From contig NZ_OY829944.1 of assembly GCF_963556105.2 (NCBI RefSeq), positions 1,149,001 through 1,213,000 on the forward strand: 64,000 bases of DNA, in the 5' to 3' direction. Both the position numbers and the translations under genes were made by a program. This document shows positions 27,296-36,628 of this stretch, piece after piece. The notes beneath the pieces were generated by a model. It was given only the letters and a program-made list of their open reading frames with translations, was not told the origin of the DNA and made no database searches. The stretch is from an uncultured Tolumonas sp. (lineage in GTDB: Bacteria; Pseudomonadota; Gammaproteobacteria; Enterobacterales; Aeromonadaceae). How positions within the stretch are numbered: position 1 is the first letter of the stretch; each line of letters opens with the position of its first letter.

Positions 27296-28342
27296 ATGAG
27301 CGAAAAACTGCAAAAAGTACTGGCTCGAGCGGGTGTTGGTTCCCGTCGTGAGATGGAGACAGTGATTAGTGAAGGCCGTGTCAGTGTGAACGGCAAAATA
27401 GCGACACTGGGCGATCGTGTAGACGCGAGCGCTGCGATCCGCGTTGATGGTCATCAAATTACCGTACCATCGGTAACAGATGTGATCTGTCGCGTGCTGG
27501 CTTATCACAAGCCAGAAGGGGAAGTATGTACCCGTCATGATCCGGAAGGTCGTCCGACGGTGTTTGACCGTCTGCCGCGCATCAAAGATTCACGCTGGGT
27601 GGCCGTTGGGCGTCTGGACGTCAACACATCAGGCCTGTTGCTGTTCACCACCGACGGTGAATTGGCGAACCGTCTGATGCACCCAAGTCACGAAGTTGAA
27701 CGTGAATATGCGGTGCGTGTGTTCGGTGAAGTGACCGAAGGCATGTTGCAGAAGTTACGTCATGGCGTGCAACTGGAAGATGGCCCGGCGAAATTTGATA
27801 AAATTACTGCTGGTGGCGGTGAGGGCTTGAACCAGTGGTACAACGTGACTCTGTGTGAAGGCCGTAATCGTGAAGTTCGCCGTTTGTGGGAATCACTGGA
27901 AGTGCAGGTTAGCCGTCTGATGCGTATCCGTTATGGTGACATCAAACTGGACAAAACCTTACCACGCGGTGGCTGGGCTGAGTTAGAACTGCCACAAGTG
28001 AACTATCTGCGTAAGATGGTGGGGTTACCGCCAGAAGAGCGCAGCAAGGTGTTTGGTGCTGATGATCGTCGCAGTGAGTTTAAACAAGCTGCACAGATCC
28101 GTCGTGCGGTACGTCGTCACCGCGAACGGAGTATTTTGCAAGGCGAGGAAGTGGTTGGTGAAACCCCAACAATTCCACGCACTAAAGCTCCACGTGCTGC
28201 TGCGCCCGTGAAAAGCCAGCGTGATGACGATGTGAGCTGGGAAAATGCCCGTCAGCGTCTTCGTGATGGCGAACCACGTAAAGCACGCCCGAATGCCAAT
28301 AACCGTCAGCGTATTACCCGTGCAGGTAAAACAGGTCGTTGA
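27296..28342 (+). CDS. rluB: 23S rRNA pseudouridine(2605) synthase RluB
   Basis: RsuA-family pseudouridine synthase modifying U2605 of 23S rRNA. From ATG 27296 (GAGG 8 nt upstream) it is 348 residues. The S4-like RNA-binding domain [29 protein letters not shown] covers about residues 4-32. The catalytic Asp is in [27 protein letters not shown] (about residues 106-130, motif GRLD). [11 protein letters not shown] marks the domain end. A basic, low-complexity C-terminal tail of about 80 residues follows, as in other RluB proteins. It is part of the rnm-yciO-rluB run. Confidence 0.94.
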   Translation: MSEKLQKVLARAGVGSRREMETVISEGRVSVNGKIATLGDRVDASAAIRVDGHQITVPSVTDVICRVLAYHKPEGEVCTRHDPEGRPTVFDRLPRIKDSRWVAVGRLDVNTSGLLLFTTDGELANRLMHPSHEVEREYAVRVFGEVTEGMLQKLRHGVQLEDGPAKFDKITAGGGEGLNQWYNVTLCEGRNREVRRLWESLEVQVSRLMRIRYGDIKLDKTLPRGGWAELELPQVNYLRKMVGLPPEERSKVFGADDRRSEFKQAAQIRRAVRRHRERSILQGEEVVGETPTIPRTKAPRAAAPVKSQRDDDVSWENARQRLRDGEPRKARPNANNRQRITRAGKTGR

Positions 28343-28344
28343 TC

Positions 28345-29043
28345 ATGAACCAGACTAAACGTAAAGCTGTAGTAGTATTCAGTGGTGGGCAAGATAGCAC
28401 GACCTGCCTACTCTATGCTGTGCAGCAATATGATGAAGTGCATGCGATCACATTTGATTATGGTCAGCGCCATGTGCAGGAAATTGAAGTCGCCCGTCAG
28501 ATCGCGGCTGATTTAGGTTTAGCTGCACACAAAGTGCTGGATGTCGGTCTGCTCAATGAGCTGGCCGTTTCTGCGCTGACACGTGATGCGATCCCGGTCA
28601 GTAATGATCTGCAGGAAAATGGTCTGCCGAATACATTTGTACCGGGCCGTAATATTCTGTTTCTGACCTTAGCGGCGATTTATGCTTATCAGGTGGGTGC
28701 TGACACCGTGATCACGGGTGTTTGTGAGACCGATTTCTCCGGTTACCCTGATTGCCGCGATGAGTTTGTTAAAGCGCTAAATCATGCAGTTAAGCTGGGT
28801 ATGGAACGTGATGTTAAGTTTGAAACCCCACTAATGTGGCTTAACAAAGCGGAAACCTGGGCTCTGGCGGATAAAATCGGTCGTCTAGACTATGTGCGGC
28901 AGAAAACCCTGACTTGCTATAACGGCGTGATTGGCGATGGTTGTGGTGAATGCCCAGCCTGTAAATTACGCGCGAAAGGTCTGCATGATTATCAGCAGGC
29001 ACCTGATGCGGTTATGGCGACATTAGATAGCAAATTGAACTGA
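28345..29043 (+). CDS. queC: 7-cyano-7-deazaguanine synthase QueC
   Basis: ATP-dependent enzyme converting 7-carboxy-7-deazaguanine to preQ0 in queuosine tRNA modification. It is 232 residues from ATG 28345 (231 in E. coli). The PP-loop is [16 protein letters not shown] (residues 8-23). The zinc site is the four-Cys cluster [19 protein letters not shown] near the C-terminus (about residues 192-210). [14 protein letters not shown] and [17 protein letters not shown] are also conserved. It begins 2 nt after rluB, and an intrinsic terminator follows. Confidence 0.96.
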   Translation: MNQTKRKAVVVFSGGQDSTTCLLYAVQQYDEVHAITFDYGQRHVQEIEVARQIAADLGLAAHKVLDVGLLNELAVSALTRDAIPVSNDLQENGLPNTFVPGRNILFLTLAAIYAYQVGADTVITGVCETDFSGYPDCRDEFVKALNHAVKLGMERDVKFETPLMWLNKAETWALADKIGRLDYVRQKTLTCYNGVIGDGCGECPACKLRAKGLHDYQQAPDAVMATLDSKLN

Positions 29044-29068
29044 TTATTTATAAATTTTCAGCATAATA

Positions 29069-29107
29069 GAAACCAGCTTTCTGCAAAGACTGCTGGTTTC
29101 TTCTTTT
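29069..29107 (+). terminator. queC intrinsic terminator
   Basis: Nine-base stem GAAACCAGC (29069-29077) / GCTGGTTTC (29092-29100) with a 14-nt loop, followed by TTCTTTTT. It lies 26 nt after the queC stop and upstream of msrC. Confidence 0.85.
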
Positions 29108-29149
29108 TCAGGCATTATGCTTTCCTAGTGATTTTTTTGAGTGAACAAC

Positions 29150-29602
29150 ATGCAGCAATTACAAGGTGAGATCGTTCAACAGGTTTCTGGTTTAGTCAGC
29201 GGTGAACCAGATTTAATTGCCAACTTATCGAATGTCAGCGCGTTACTGAACCAACACTTATCCGATATCAATTGGGTGGGCTTTTACATCATGCGTGATG
29301 GTGAATTAGTGTTAGGGCCATTTCAGGGGAAAGTCGCCTGCATCCGTATTCCTGTTGGTCGCGGTGTGTGTGGCACGGCGGTCGCGACACGCGAGACGCA
29401 GCGGATTGATGATGTGCATGCCTTCCCCGGTCATATCGCTTGCGATGGCGCCAGTAATTCCGAATTAGTGGTGCCGATCATCGTTAATGATAACGTCGTG
29501 GCAGTGCTGGATATCGATAGCCCGAAACATGCGCGTTTTACCGTGGAAGTTCAGCAAGAAATAGAAGCGGTTGTTGAGGTATTAACAACGCTGAATTGGT
29601 AG
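29150..29602 (+). CDS. msrC: Free methionine-(R)-sulfoxide reductase (GAF domain)
   Basis: Cytosolic GAF-fold enzyme reducing free Met-(R)-O, 150 residues from ATG 29150. The three family Cys residues are present: KVACIRIP, GRGVCGTA and HIACDGASNSE, the last being the likely catalytic position. NWVGFYI and SELVVPI frame the substrate pocket, and LDIDSP is the family C-terminal mark. A GTG at 29141 would add three residues. It stands alone after the queC terminator, with IS debris behind it. Confidence 0.93.
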   Translation: MQQLQGEIVQQVSGLVSGEPDLIANLSNVSALLNQHLSDINWVGFYIMRDGELVLGPFQGKVACIRIPVGRGVCGTAVATRETQRIDDVHAFPGHIACDGASNSELVVPIIVNDNVVAVLDIDSPKHARFTVEVQQEIEAVVEVLTTLNW

Positions 29603-29630
29603 AAAAGACCAGCCTTTCTCATCATTAGTA

Positions 29631-29790
29631 CGTTTTTTTAAGTTTGGAACGTGCCGGGATTTATCAAGTTATGCATCGATACTGCCTTCTTCGACCAGCT
29701 ATTTGTTGCGATAAAAGGTGTCTCTGGATACGCCCATGATTTTACAGGCACGAGAAACGTTGCTCAGCTCTTCTGCCAAATTGAGAAAAC
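29631..29790 (-). pseudogene. IS481-family transposase remnant (N-terminal helix-turn-helix)
   Basis: The minus strand reads through the N-terminal helix-turn-helix of IS481-type transposases: LAEELSNVSRACKIMGVSRD, then TFYRNK. After an in-frame TAG it continues with LVEEGSIDA, and after an in-frame TAA with LDKSRHVPNLKK. These blocks match the usual NVSKACKxMGxSRDTFYR ... VEEGGVEAL ... SRRxPNLKNR pattern of the family. Two stops and loss of the catalytic core mean it is dead. No intact ends were identified. Part of the msrC-sutR gap is explained by this relic. Confidence 0.7.
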
Positions 29791-29984
29791 CAGCTAACGG
29801 GATTGTTACTATGGATCATGAGCCTTACCTCAAATGTTGTTTTGATTAAGGATTAGAGACCCATATAAAGCCTGAAACCCTCTTTTTTTCAAACAGAAGT
29901 GTCAGATCTGGTCGGAACTAATTCAAGTAACACTATCCAGATTTGCTCAACTCCAGGCCCATATTTTCGCGTATTTATTCCTAT

Positions 29985-30034
29985 AAAAGTGTTACGCCTC
30001 TATCTCCATTGGCTTGATTGGATGTAACACTTTT
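29985..30034. repeat. 11-bp inverted repeat in the msrC-sutR gap
   Basis: AAAAGTGTTAC (29985-29995) and GTAACACTTTT (30024-30034) are perfect inverted copies with a 28-nt spacer. Another AAGTAACAC occurs near 29927. The flanks 29791-29984 and 30035-30137 hold no supported gene. The structure could be a terminator for sutR (poly-T follows one arm) or an IS end. Confidence 0.5.
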
Positions 30035-30137
30035 TCAAAATTTCGAGGATGGCATTGTTTTCCTTTCCTTTCGTTAAATTTTTTATCCTGAGTTCAGTTT
30101 ATTTATCTTTGAAACATTAATAACCACTAGATAAAAA

Positions 30138-30692
30138 TTACTTATAACAAATCAAATTATGAAACTTCACCTCGCTGTTCGAGTGATTCCGATAACCGTG
30201 AGCTTTCGATGCATCGAACCGCACTGCATCGCCTACCGTTAATTGTTGCCACTGACCTTCAATCAACACCTCTAATGCACCATTGAGCGGAATAACATGC
30301 TCTGTTACGCCATTAGCATGTGCGGCTGAGTGATATTCAATGCCGGCGGGTAATGTGACTTGTAATAACTCAAAGCCAAATGTTGGATCAAAAGGGATGA
30401 TCGCTTTGGCGGCGATATTTCCACCTGTCATATGGTTTATTTCGGTCGCACTATCACCCAACCACAGCGTTTGTGGTGCCGCGGATGGTTCGAGAAAGGT
30501 AGAAAACGAGGTTTGAAATCCGGTCGCAATTTTCCATAAGGTTGCGACAGTCGGGCTTGATTCACCGCGTTCAATTTGCCCCAGCATCGCTTTACTTACA
30601 CCGGTAGCTTGCGCTGCTTTATCCAGACTCCAGCTTCGTTGTTTGCGTAACAACTGTAACGTCGCGGCAATGTGTTGAGTCAATTCCTGCAT
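30138..30692 (-). CDS. sutR: SutR-like XRE/cupin transcriptional regulator
   Basis: DNA-binding regulator of 184 residues. The XRE helix-turn-helix is residues about 10-62 (LRKQRSWSLDKAAQATGVSKAMLGQIERGESSPTVATLWKIA). A C-terminal cupin (about residues 100-180) contains EHVIPLNGALEVLI and DAVRFDASKAHGYRN, and may sense a small ligand. It is divergent from a BenE-family transporter, as E. coli sutR (ydcN) is from ydcO; E. coli SutR is linked to sulfur utilisation. Two near-identical palindromes between the genes are probable operators for autoregulation and transporter control. Confidence 0.88.
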   Translation of the reverse strand: MQELTQHIAATLQLLRKQRSWSLDKAAQATGVSKAMLGQIERGESSPTVATLWKIATGFQTSFSTFLEPSAAPQTLWLGDSATEINHMTGGNIAAKAIIPFDPTFGFELLQVTLPAGIEYHSAAHANGVTEHVIPLNGALEVLIEGQWQQLTVGDAVRFDASKAHGYRNHSNSEVKFHNLICYK

Positions 30693-30713
30693 TGATAGTC
30701 CATTTATATAGCT

Positions 30714-30766
30714 GTGCGTTATAGCGCACGATGATAGCTTGTGGTAGTTTGAGCGTTATAACGCAC
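30714..30766. promoter_or_regulatory. Tandem operators in the sutR/benE divergent region
   Basis: GTGCGTTATAGCGCAC (30714-30729) and GAGCGTTATAACGCAC (30751-30766) share the core GCGTTATARCGCAC and are near-perfect palindromes. Their starts are 37 bp apart, about 3.5 helical turns. They are the only such sites noticed in the window and are the likely SutR binding sites. Confidence 0.75.
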
Positions 30767-30853
30767 ATAAATATGACGTCAGACTAACCTGACAAACCAA
30801 GTTTGTCACTGCAGGTTTTATCGCTTGGGCTGTCAGTAATACGGGAGAGAGTA

Positions 30854-32005
30854 ATGCGGTTTGCATTAAGTTTACCAGTCGCCGGATTTGTGGCTAATCT
30901 GGTCGGGTTCAGTAGTTCGGTTGCATTGATTTTCCAAGCAGCCAACAGCATGACCGGCGCGAATGCACAGTTAACTAGTTCGTGGTTGTTTGCGCTGTGT
31001 ATTGGTTCTGGGTTAAGCACGCTGATTTTGTCGTTTTATTATCGTCAGCCAATTTTAACGGCGTGGTCGACACCGGGTGCAGCTTTGCTGATCAGCAGCT
31101 TACAAGGCGTAACTCCTGCGCTGGCAACCGGTGCGTTTTTGTTTTCCGCATTATTGGTCTCTCTGTGTGGTGTCACCGGCCTGTTTGCCCGACTGATGCA
31201 TAAGATCCCGACGGCATTGGCCTCTGCAATGTTAGCTGGTGTGCTGGTACGCTTTGGTATGAAAGTGTTTGAACAGATGCCTCTCCAGCCCGTGCTCATC
31301 ATCAGTATGTTGTTGGTCTATCTCTTGGCGAAGCGGTTTTACCCGCGTTATGCGATCTTGTTTGTGTTGGTGGTTGGCAGTGCGGTGGCGTGGCAACAAG
31401 GGCTGTTGCAAGCTAATACTCAGCCACTGACATTTGTATCCCCAATTTTCACATCGCCATCGTTTGATCTCGCCACGTTACTTGGTGTTGGTTTACCACT
31501 GTTTATTGTCACCATGGCCTCGCAGAATTTACCGGGTATTGCGGTGATGAGAGCGAACGGTTATCAGGCTCCTGTATCCGCCTCGTTGAATGTGACCGGT
31601 ATTATCAATTTACTATTAGCGCCTTTTGGTTGTTACGCCATTAATCTGGCTGCGATCACGGCAGCAATTTGTATGGGGCCGGAAGCGCATGAAGATTCAA
31701 CACAGCGTTATAAAGCCGCAGCGTTTGCGGGTGTTGGTTATCTGATTGCGGGGGTGTTTGGGGCCAGTATTGTGACCTTGTTTGCCATCTTGCCGAGCGC
31801 ATTGATTATGGGTGTGGCGGGCATTGCGTTGTTTGGCACGATAGGGGCGAGTTTGCATGCAGCTTTGCATGATGAGCATCAGCGGGAAGCAGCTTTACTG
31901 ACATTTCTGGTGACTGCCAGTGGGTTGAGTTTGTGGGGAATTGGTTCGGCGTTCTGGGGGCTGGTGGTTGGGGTTTTAGTCATGATGTGCTACCGAAAAC
32001 GGTAG
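30854..32005 (+). CDS. BenE-family benzoate/H+ symporter-like transporter (YdcO)
   Basis: Polytopic inner-membrane protein of 383 residues in the BenE family (E. coli YdcO is the closest well-known relative). About 12 hydrophobic helices span the length. Family blocks include LTAWSTPGAALL (about residue 68), CGVTGLFARLMHKIP, LPLFIVTMASQNLPGIAVMRANGY (about residues 216-239) and TASGLSLWGIGSAFWGL near the C-terminus. ATG 30854 has GGGAG 8 nt upstream; a TTG at 30803 would add 17 residues. The substrate is not known here; the pairing with SutR may indicate a sulfur-related solute rather than benzoate. Confidence 0.88.
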   Translation: MRFALSLPVAGFVANLVGFSSSVALIFQAANSMTGANAQLTSSWLFALCIGSGLSTLILSFYYRQPILTAWSTPGAALLISSLQGVTPALATGAFLFSALLVSLCGVTGLFARLMHKIPTALASAMLAGVLVRFGMKVFEQMPLQPVLIISMLLVYLLAKRFYPRYAILFVLVVGSAVAWQQGLLQANTQPLTFVSPIFTSPSFDLATLLGVGLPLFIVTMASQNLPGIAVMRANGYQAPVSASLNVTGIINLLLAPFGCYAINLAAITAAICMGPEAHEDSTQRYKAAAFAGVGYLIAGVFGASIVTLFAILPSALIMGVAGIALFGTIGASLHAALHDEHQREAALLTFLVTASGLSLWGIGSAFWGLVVGVLVMMCYRKR

Positions 32006-32039
32006 CACATCCGAGCATTTTGTTGACCAGAAGTCGGGC

Positions 32040-32843
32040 TTATTTAGCCAGCGACTCTGGTAACTCTTCGCGGATTTTTGCCAACAGCGCTTTAACAACG
32101 CGTGGGTTACCACAAACGATGTTGCCGCTGTTGTCATAGTTATGACCACCGGCAAAATCGGTCGCAATAGCACCGGCTTCACGCGCAATCAGCTCACCAG
32201 CAGCCAGATCCCATGGTTTCAGACCTAATTCCCAGTAACCATCCATGCGGCCAGCAGCCACATACGCCAGATCCAGGCTGGCAGCACCGGCGCGGCGAAT
32301 ATCAGCACATTCCTGGAAGATGTTGTTAAACATAGTCAGGAAAGATTGGTAATGGTGACGGTGACGATGCGGGAACGCAGTAGCTAATACACAACCGTCC
32401 AGATCTTTAGCATTGCCACAACGCAGACGGTAACCGTTCAGCTGTGCGCCAGCACCACGGGAAGCGGTAAACAGTTCATCACGGATTGGGTCATAAACCA
32501 CGCCGACTTCGGTGCGGCCTTTGATGCGTAAGGCAATAGAAACAGCGAAATGCGGAATGCCTTTCACAAAATTGGTAGTGCCATCCAGTGGGTCGATGAT
32601 CCATTGGTAATCAGCGTCTTTACCGCTGCTCAAACCACTTTCTTCTGCCACGATGCTGTGGTCAGGATAAGATTTTCTGATCGTCTGAATGATCACGTTT
32701 TCCGCTTCACGATCGACGTTAGTTACAAAGTCGTTCATAGCCTTTTGCATGGTTTCAATTTTGCTTGGGTCAGCAAAATTTTTCACAATAACCTGACCAG
32801 CACTACGGGCTGCGCGGACAGCAATATTCAGCATGGGATGCAT
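32040..32843 (-). CDS. suhB: SuhB: inositol-1-monophosphatase / rRNA antitermination factor
   Basis: Member of the Mg-dependent inositol phosphatase family, 267 residues (also 267 in E. coli). The metal site is intact: SIVAEESG (about residues 63-70), WIIDPLDGTTNFVKGIPHFAVS (about residues 81-102) and LKPWDLAAGELIAREAGA (about residues 208-225). In E. coli SuhB also joins the Nus complex that supports rRNA transcription. It is convergent with the benE-like gene and has its own promoter upstream. Confidence 0.96.
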   Translation of the reverse strand: MHPMLNIAVRAARSAGQVIVKNFADPSKIETMQKAMNDFVTNVDREAENVIIQTIRKSYPDHSIVAEESGLSSGKDADYQWIIDPLDGTTNFVKGIPHFAVSIALRIKGRTEVGVVYDPIRDELFTASRGAGAQLNGYRLRCGNAKDLDGCVLATAFPHRHRHHYQSFLTMFNNIFQECADIRRAGAASLDLAYVAAGRMDGYWELGLKPWDLAAGELIAREAGAIATDFAGGHNYDNSGNIVCGNPRVVKALLAKIREELPESLAK

Positions 32844-32892
32844 AATGGATTCACCACTGGATGTTTAAAGAACGGGATTAGAAAACGGCGCG

Positions 32893-32922
32893 ATTATAGG
32901 GGCGAGGGGAGGCAACAGGCAA
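32893..32922 (-). promoter_or_regulatory. Probable suhB promoter
   Basis: On the minus strand TTGCCT (32917-32922) is followed after 18 bp by a consensus TATAAT (32893-32898), 50 nt upstream of the suhB start. The -10 is perfect; the -35 is moderate. Confidence 0.5.
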
Positions 32923-32944
32923 TGTTCTTTTGGCAGGAAGATGA

Positions 32945-32973
32945 AAAAGTCGCCAGCAGCATCCGTGCTGCTG
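32945..32973 (-). terminator. Intrinsic terminator of the trhP-yfhL-grx operon
   Basis: Perfect 8-bp stem CAGCAGCA / TGCTGCTG (32954-32973) with a 4-nt loop, followed on the minus strand by GCGACTTTTTC. It lies about 50 nt after the glutaredoxin stop and upstream of the suhB promoter. Confidence 0.7.
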
Positions 32974-33024
32974 AAACTCCGGGCGGAGTTAATGCTGACT
33001 TACAGCAGGTTTTCAGTCACTGCT

Positions 33025-33244
33025 TTATAAAAAATCGGTATAACCACCCACGTGTTTTTTACCGACAAAAATCTGTGGTACGGTGCGAACTGGCTGACCT
33101 ACTTTTTTCTGCAGATCGGCGACAGTCCATGCCGGTGGCAAAAATATCCACGTAGGTAAACGCAAAGTCACGCTCTTCGCAAAACTTCACGGCCATTTCA
33201 CAGTAAGGGCAATCTGGTTTGCCATAAATCATTACTGGTTCCAT
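33025..33244 (-). pseudogene. Glutaredoxin-family gene with one frameshift
   Basis: A glutaredoxin of about 72 residues if repaired. The first frame gives MEPVMIYGKPDCPYCEMAVK with the CPYC dithiol, up to TYVDIFATG. The second frame continues VADLQKKVGQPVRTVPQIFV, then GKKHVGGYTDFL and TAA. It carries the cis-Pro TVP motif and the GGY glutathione-site residues. One extra base near 33129-33131 separates the two frames. GGAG lies 6 nt upstream of the ATG. As in yfhL and trhP upstream, the change is a single-base insertion, so a sequencing or assembly error is as likely as gene loss. It probably forms one operon with those genes. Confidence 0.8.
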
Positions 33245-33503
<259 letters not shown>

Positions 33504-33505
33504 TG

Positions 33506-34875
33506 TTAAGCCACCGCATGCGGTTGGCGGGTGCTCTCTTTATCATCCAGATTACGTAATAAAATGCCGTAATTCAGATCAATATTGTCGGGCACTGGAA
33601 TGGTCACGACATGGCCATCACCGGGAGCGACTTTCAATCTGCTCACCTTTTTTATTTTCCATGTGGGCTAATTCGAAACTGATGTTGCCTTGCGGTGTCA
33701 TCAATTCCAGACTGTTGCCCACGAGGAATTTATTCTTAACCGCAATTTTCGCCATGCCATTCGCACTGCGTTCCAGCACTTCACCAACAAACTGCTGACT
33801 GTCGGAAACTGAGTTAGCCGTAGTCGTAATTCTGGTAATCAGAAGTGCACATGGACGACGCAGGAAACCTTCGGTGTAACCACGGTGCGCCAGACTTTCC
33901 AGCGTACCCATCAAGTTGGCGTTAAATGGTTTAACCGGCTGCCGCATCATCAATGGCCTGACGGTATACTTGTGCAGTACGTGCGCAGTAGTAAAAAGAT
34001 TTAGTGCGGCCTTCAATTTTCAGTGAATGCACACCCAGTTTGCTCAGACGTTCCACATGCTGAATGGCCCGCAGATCGCGCGAGTTCATGATGTAAGTGC
34101 CGTGCTCATCTTCAAACGCGGTCATGAATTCACCCGGGCGGTTTTTTTCTTCCAGCAGAACCAGTGCATCACTTGGTGCACCAATCCCCAGCGTTGGTTC
34201 AACTTTGACTGGAATTGGTTCTTGCTTGTGCACGATCTGGCCAACATCATCCTGTTTGCCTTCATGTACGTTATATTCCCAACGACAAGAGTTGGTGCAA
34301 GTACCTTGGTTCGGGTCGCGTTTGTTCAGATAACCAGACAGCAGGCAACGACCGGAATAAGCCATGCACAGCGCGCCATGCACAAACACTTCCAGCTCAA
34401 TATCCGGGCACTGCTGACGAATTTCTTCAATTTCTTCAATCGACAGTTCACGTGACAGGATCACACGTTCCAAGCCCATTTTTTCCCAGAATTTCACGGT
34501 CGCCCAGTTCACGGCGTTGGCTTGCACGGATAAATGCACCGGCATTTCCGGGAAGTGTTCACGCACCATCATGATCAGGCCCGGATCGGACATAATTAAG
34601 GCATCCGGCCCCATGTCGATCACGGGTTTCATGTCGCGGACGAAGGTTTTTAACTTCGAGTTATGCGGTTGAATATTGGCGACCACATACAGTTTTTTAC
34701 CTAAGTCATGCGCTTCGTTGATCCCCAATTGCAGATTGGCATGATCAAATTCATTATTGCGTACACGCAGACTGTAACGGGGCTGGCCGGCATACACCGC
34801 ATCGGCACCGTAAGCATAGGCATAACGCATATTCTTCAGCGTTCCCGCTGGAGACAGTAATTCTGGTTTAAACAT
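33506..34875 (-). pseudogene. trhP: TrhP (YegQ) tRNA hydroxylation peptidase-like gene with five single-base insertions
   Basis: U32/PrtC-family protein needed for prephenate-dependent 5-hydroxyuridine at tRNA wobble U34. From ATG 34875 (MFKPELLSPAGTLKNM) the frame is intact for about 313 residues. It includes the U32 signature ELEVFVHGALCMAYSGRCLLS and the iron-sulfur Cys residues GTCTNSCRWEY. After DDAAAG the frame shifts near 33929-33934, then again near 33853, 33843, 33814 and 33632. Each shift looks like one extra base duplicating its neighbour. Removing five bases gives exactly 455 codons, the E. coli length class (453). The gene was therefore probably functional; the lesions may be sequence errors. 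Confidence 0.85.
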
Positions 34876-34975
34876 GTTGTTCTCATCTTGTCTGATCACA
34901 GGTCAGTAAGATGCCACCTGATGGCATCGGGCGCGCGATTGTACTCTGGAAAGGGGTATTAAGGATATATCTGTA

Positions 34976-35012
34976 AAAACAGCGGGACGATATGCTCATT
35001 CCCGCTGTTTTT
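34976..35012 (-). terminator. rdgC intrinsic terminator (bidirectional stem)
   Basis: Stem AAAAACAGCGGG (34976-34987) / CCCGCTGTTTTT (35001-35012) of twelve base pairs with a 13-nt loop, T-rich on both strands. It lies 38 nt after the rdgC stop and can also shield trhP from upstream transcription. Confidence 0.85.
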
Positions 35013-35050
35013 GCATTGTTTTTATCTAGTTTGGTGCTGAACGAATGCGC

Positions 35051-35959
35051 TTATTCGGCTTTTTCTCCGCCAAGCGCAGCTACCAGCTCGGGAACGAATT
35101 TCGCTAATTCACCGGTCATCAGTGCAAAGTCGGCATCCATGCGGGCGACTTGATCTTCCGACACCACATCTTCATTTTGTTCACGCAGTTCTTCACTGAA
35201 TTTCAGACGCTTAATCGATAGGTCATCACTCAACACAAAACTGACGGTGTCTGACCAGTTCAGTGCCAGTTTAGTCACCATTTTATCGGCTAACAGATGC
35301 GATTTGATTTCATCACACACCAGATCTTGTTCTTTACAGCGGATGATGCCGCCGTGCTCCAGTGCGGAACGCAGTTCGGCTTCATCTTCCAACGTAAAAC
35401 CAGCCGGTGCGGCTCCGGCATTCAGCCATTCGGTCATGGTGATTTCTGGCGGGTTTAACAGCGCAAACGGCACAACGGGCAGACTGCCGGTGCATTTACG
35501 CAACAGCGATAATACGTCGTCGGCTTTTTTCGATGAACCTGCATCGACGACCAGATAGTTTTCCGCCGCATTGATCCACAAGAAGGTCTGGCTGGAACGC
35601 GGGAAGGCACGCGGCAACAGTGTATACAGGATCTCTTCTTTCAGTGATTCTTTCTCTTTTTTCTTCAGTGCCCGACCTTGTGCTGCTTCCATATCATCGA
35701 TTTTTTCCTGCAGCATGTCTTTGATGACGGCAGCGGGCAGCATTTTTTCTTCCTTTTTAGCACATAACAGCAACTGCCCTTGCACTTCATGCACCAATAC
35801 TTCTGCGTGTTTTCCCAATGGGGAAATCCAACCGAATTTGCTCATCTCCTGACTACCGCAGGGCGTAAACAGATGGCTTTGTAGCATCTTTTCCAGGCTG
35901 TCAGCATCGTGTTCGAAAGGACGAGTAAAGCGGTACAGTTGCAGGTTTTTAAACCACAT
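35051..35959 (-). CDS. rdgC: Recombination-associated protein RdgC
   Basis: Ring-shaped nucleoid DNA-binding protein that modulates RecA. It is 302 residues from ATG 35959 (303 in E. coli), with GAGG 5 nt upstream. It starts MWFKNLQLYRFTRPFEHD as in the family. Other conserved blocks are FTPCGSQEMSKFGWISP (about residues 32-48), the Lys-rich helix MEAAQGRALKKKEKESLKEEI near residue 94, and FLWINAAENYLVVDAGSSKKAD near residue 130. The frame extends 11 codons further upstream without homology. Confidence 0.95.
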   Translation of the reverse strand: MWFKNLQLYRFTRPFEHDADSLEKMLQSHLFTPCGSQEMSKFGWISPLGKHAEVLVHEVQGQLLLCAKKEEKMLPAAVIKDMLQEKIDDMEAAQGRALKKKEKESLKEEILYTLLPRAFPRSSQTFLWINAAENYLVVDAGSSKKADDVLSLLRKCTGSLPVVPFALLNPPEITMTEWLNAGAAPAGFTLEDEAELRSALEHGGIIRCKEQDLVCDEIKSHLLADKMVTKLALNWSDTVSFVLSDDLSIKRLKFSEELREQNEDVVSEDQVARMDADFALMTGELAKFVPELVAALGGEKAE

Positions 35960-36122
35960 GGCGACCTCAGTCATGTTTAAAAGGAATCGCATTCTAACAG
36001 CATTGTGATCGCTTCGGCATTACCCGGATAAAAACCGGAGCTGATTCACAACCTGATAACCACTTGGCTATGTCTTTCTGCTGGCTGAGTACACTAAAGT
36101 TAAGTTTAACTCGGAGTAGATC

Positions 36123-36554
36123 ATGGTGATTCGACGCAGCGAACCACAAGATATGCCACAACTGACAGCCATCTGGTTGCAAGCGTCATTGCATGCCGAT
36201 GAGTTTTTGCCAGCGGCTACCTGGTGGCACAGGCAGGAGTCGATGCGTAAGCAACTGGAGTGTGGCACAGAAGTTTGGGTTGCCGATGATGAAAATCATC
36301 TGGTGGGTTTTGTCGCTTTAAAAGCGGATGAGCTGCTGGAGCTGTATGTTGAGCCCAGTTGTCAGCGCCAGCAGTTGGCTGAGGAGTTATTGGGGCTGGC
36401 CAAACAGAACCATCCGGTGTTGTATCATCGGGCGTGTGCTGACCATGCCGATGAGATTGAGTTTTATCAAAAGCAGGGCTTTAAAATCAAAGAAGCGCAT
36501 AAACATCCGGTCTGGCAATTAGAGGAATACTGGATGGAGTGCCGTGACGCTTGA
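36123..36554 (+). CDS. GNAT-family N-acetyltransferase (YjaB-like)
   Basis: Small acetyltransferase of 143 residues. The GNAT fold is seen from the N-terminal IRRSEPQDMPQLTAIW, the central strand LVGFVALKADELLELYVEP (motif A start, about residues 60-78), and the C-terminal EIEFYQKQGFKIKEA that matches the NxxAxxFYxkxGF motif B. The acetyl-CoA pyrophosphate loop is degenerate (QRQQLAEELL, not R/QxxGxG/A). The protein substrate is unknown; similarity to E. coli YjaB is moderate. CGGAG lies 6 nt upstream of the start. It is transcribed toward sbcDC. Confidence 0.8.
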   Translation: MVIRRSEPQDMPQLTAIWLQASLHADEFLPAATWWHRQESMRKQLECGTEVWVADDENHLVGFVALKADELLELYVEPSCQRQQLAEELLGLAKQNHPVLYHRACADHADEIEFYQKQGFKIKEAHKHPVWQLEEYWMECRDA

Positions 36555-36628
36555 AAACGTACGCTTGAAAAAGGGCGCGTCAGCCATCATGTTACGGAGA
36601 ACTACTTCCTGATCTGTTGCTGAGCACT

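Noticed and set aside
32550-33155. 201-codon plus-strand frame across suhB, its promoter and grx
   Set aside because: It is antisense to conserved suhB and ends inside the glutaredoxin gene; an artefact of codon bias.
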